The notes below the pieces were generated by a model, which saw nothing but the letters and a program-made list of their open reading frames with translations, was not told the origin of the DNA and made no database searches. Shown here piece after piece: positions 62,356 to 64,000 of a DNA stretch of 64,000 nucleotides. Both the position numbers and the translations under genes were made by a program. The stretch comes from Bretschneidera sinensis (Eukaryota; Streptophyta; Magnoliopsida; Brassicales; Akaniaceae), in NCBI GenBank assembly GCA_023935145.1, contig CM043705.1:88012084-88076083 (forward strand). Direction: 5' to 3'. Each line of letters opens with the position of its first letter. Position 1 is the first letter of the stretch.

Positions 62356-64000
62356 TTGTTGTTTTCACTCTGTTTTTTTATTTTTATTTTTTCACTCTCG
62401 TAGACTCCTTTTGGATTTTATGGTAAATTCTAAAGTAATTTACATTACCATACTTTATATTAGTTTATAATTATATTTATCTTAATTTTTAAATTATAAA
62501 TATATTTATATGTTGCTAGTATTCCGTTAATCAATTATTCAAAATCGAGTTAAACCTTATAATAACTCATCATAATTTATTTTAAATTTGACTTTATCTT
62601 TACTAATTTCAAAATTCATTCGATGTTTAGATACTTCTTTGATAAAAAATTTGATTGAATTTTGATATTGTTAAAAGCAAAATTAAATTTTTAATAAATT
62701 TTGAAAAATTAATATAAAATTTGATTATATTTTAAATAATTAACTAATAAAAAACAAATAAAATAAATATATTTTAAAAATAAATAAAATAAATATAATC
62801 ATAAATTAACTTTGAAAATGTAATTTACTTCAAATTTTATACACCGCGTTAGGCACATTATAATCACAAACCCCTCCTTTCTTGTTTTTCAAAACAACGC
62901 CGCACGTTTTGTGTGATAAGAAAATGAAAAGTCTTTTTTACCCCTCGCTTCTTCCCCTCTGATTCTTCCTCTCTGATTATTCTTCACCAACAGAACGCTT
63001 CCCATCTCTCTTTCAATCCCAACACAAACACAACACAAAAAGAGAAAGAGAGAACAACCTATCTTTTCTCTCTCCTTCCTCCTTCCTAAAGTAACTCCAC
63101 ACAACTGAAAATTAAATCATCTAATAAAGAGAGATGGGATTTAATAGAGGTGAGAAAATTGAAACCAAAATACCATATGAATCTGTGAATTGAAGCCAAG
63201 GACAAAAATCGTTGTTTATGGCACGATCTGATGCAACAGCTTGTAACGGGAAATGCTAAAACTGAAATAGATCTAAAAAAAAAAACCTAAAATGGAGGAT
63301 TTCGGATCAATAAGCAACCCAAAAATCTAAGAAACTCAAAAATTTTGTTGATGAAAAGCAAATTGAAAATTTAGATCCAAAGTCCAAAATTGGATCAAAA
63401 TAATCACTGGGAAGTGAAATCAACAAAAAAACAGAAATTAAAAAAGAGGGAAATAAGAGAGATACGGAGAGAGCAAAGTAGAAGAAGAGGCTATCGTCAC
63501 CGTCGATCTCCGAGTTCGGGACGGTGAACTCCAATAGAAGAAGGGGCCATCGTCACCGTTGATCTCCATCTCATGGTGGGGCATGAAATTGACGATGGTG
63601 GCGGTCCCATGGCCACTGCCTACGGCGTTTGAGGTGCGGAGGTTATATCTGCCATTCTCGTCACTGCCTCCATGGTTAAAAGACGCAGCAAGTAAATGGA
63701 GTAATTGAGAGAAGGGAATTGATAGAGAAAAAGGGTAATTAGGGCATTTGCAGAAGTTCTGACACAGTAATCAGTGTTTTTTGCCATGTCATCAACGAAA
63801 TCCATCCTTGTCGAACCACGACAAAATACAGGGTTGCCGTAAAAAAATATAAGGTAAACTTGTAAATTTTATATATATAGATTTAAAATTTTTAATTTTT
63901 GAGATGTGATGAAATTTATTTTATAATTAAAATTTATATGTTATATGTTATATATTTTAATTTATAATTTTTTACTGTAAAAAAATTGATCCAAATGAAA

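Larger units (their letters stand above)
61186..64000. other. intergenic, no gene recognised
   Basis: It contains two small tandem duplications and AT-rich filler. A less AT-rich stretch at about 63470-63680 carries a repeated ATCGTCACCGT(C/T)GATCTCC phrase (63490 and 63549). I could not assign this stretch to a gene on either strand. Confidence 0.45.

Overview
This window is AT-rich nuclear DNA from a flowering plant, probably a eudicot. The evidence is intron-rich plant genes (CESA7/IRX3-type cellulose synthase, chloroplast-type IF-3, cytosolic HSP70, RH42-type DEAD-box helicase, MULTIPOLAR SPINDLE 1/PRD2), plant transposons (CACTA, hAT, Tourist-like MITEs, a solo LTR) and long non-coding stretches. 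The species cannot be named from the sequence alone. I rebuilt the gene models by hand from splice sites, reading frame and remembered family sequences. No database search was run.

Layout. 0-2.4 kb: last two exons of an unidentified plus-strand gene. 3.9-4.2 kb: dead piece of a PPR-DYW gene. 6.2-6.4 kb: relic of a CesA 3' exon. 7.7-13.3 kb (minus): a complete 13-exon CESA7. 15.4-20.7 kb (minus): a complete 9-exon plastid IF-3. 22.3-24.2 kb (minus): an intronless HSP70 with a TATA box and a perfect three-unit heat-shock element. 26-28 kb: relics of the MPS1 3' end and of an RNase H-type domain. 30.5-34.4 kb (plus): an RH42/PRP5-type helicase, followed by a diverged tandem duplication.

37.0-52.2 kb (plus): an ARID plus Hsp20-like-domain gene that looks dead. 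Its exons are scattered over 15 kb and its introns hold a 1.2-kb hAT element, a 7.1-kb CACTA element (itself carrying a MITE) and a 0.6-kb hAT-like element. 53.6-57.7 kb (minus): a complete 10-exon MPS1/PRD2 gene with a degenerate initiator tRNA-Met in its last intron. 58.9-61.2 kb: a 2.3-kb solo LTR. The rest, to 64 kb, holds no gene I recognise.

The five intact genes serve unrelated housekeeping, wall, stress and meiotic roles and do not form a functional cluster. I found no convincing new biological system. The notable content is the record of genome turnover: gene-fragment duplications, a gene broken up by point lesions, a missing exon and transposons, and four related MITEs, three of them in introns of intact genes.
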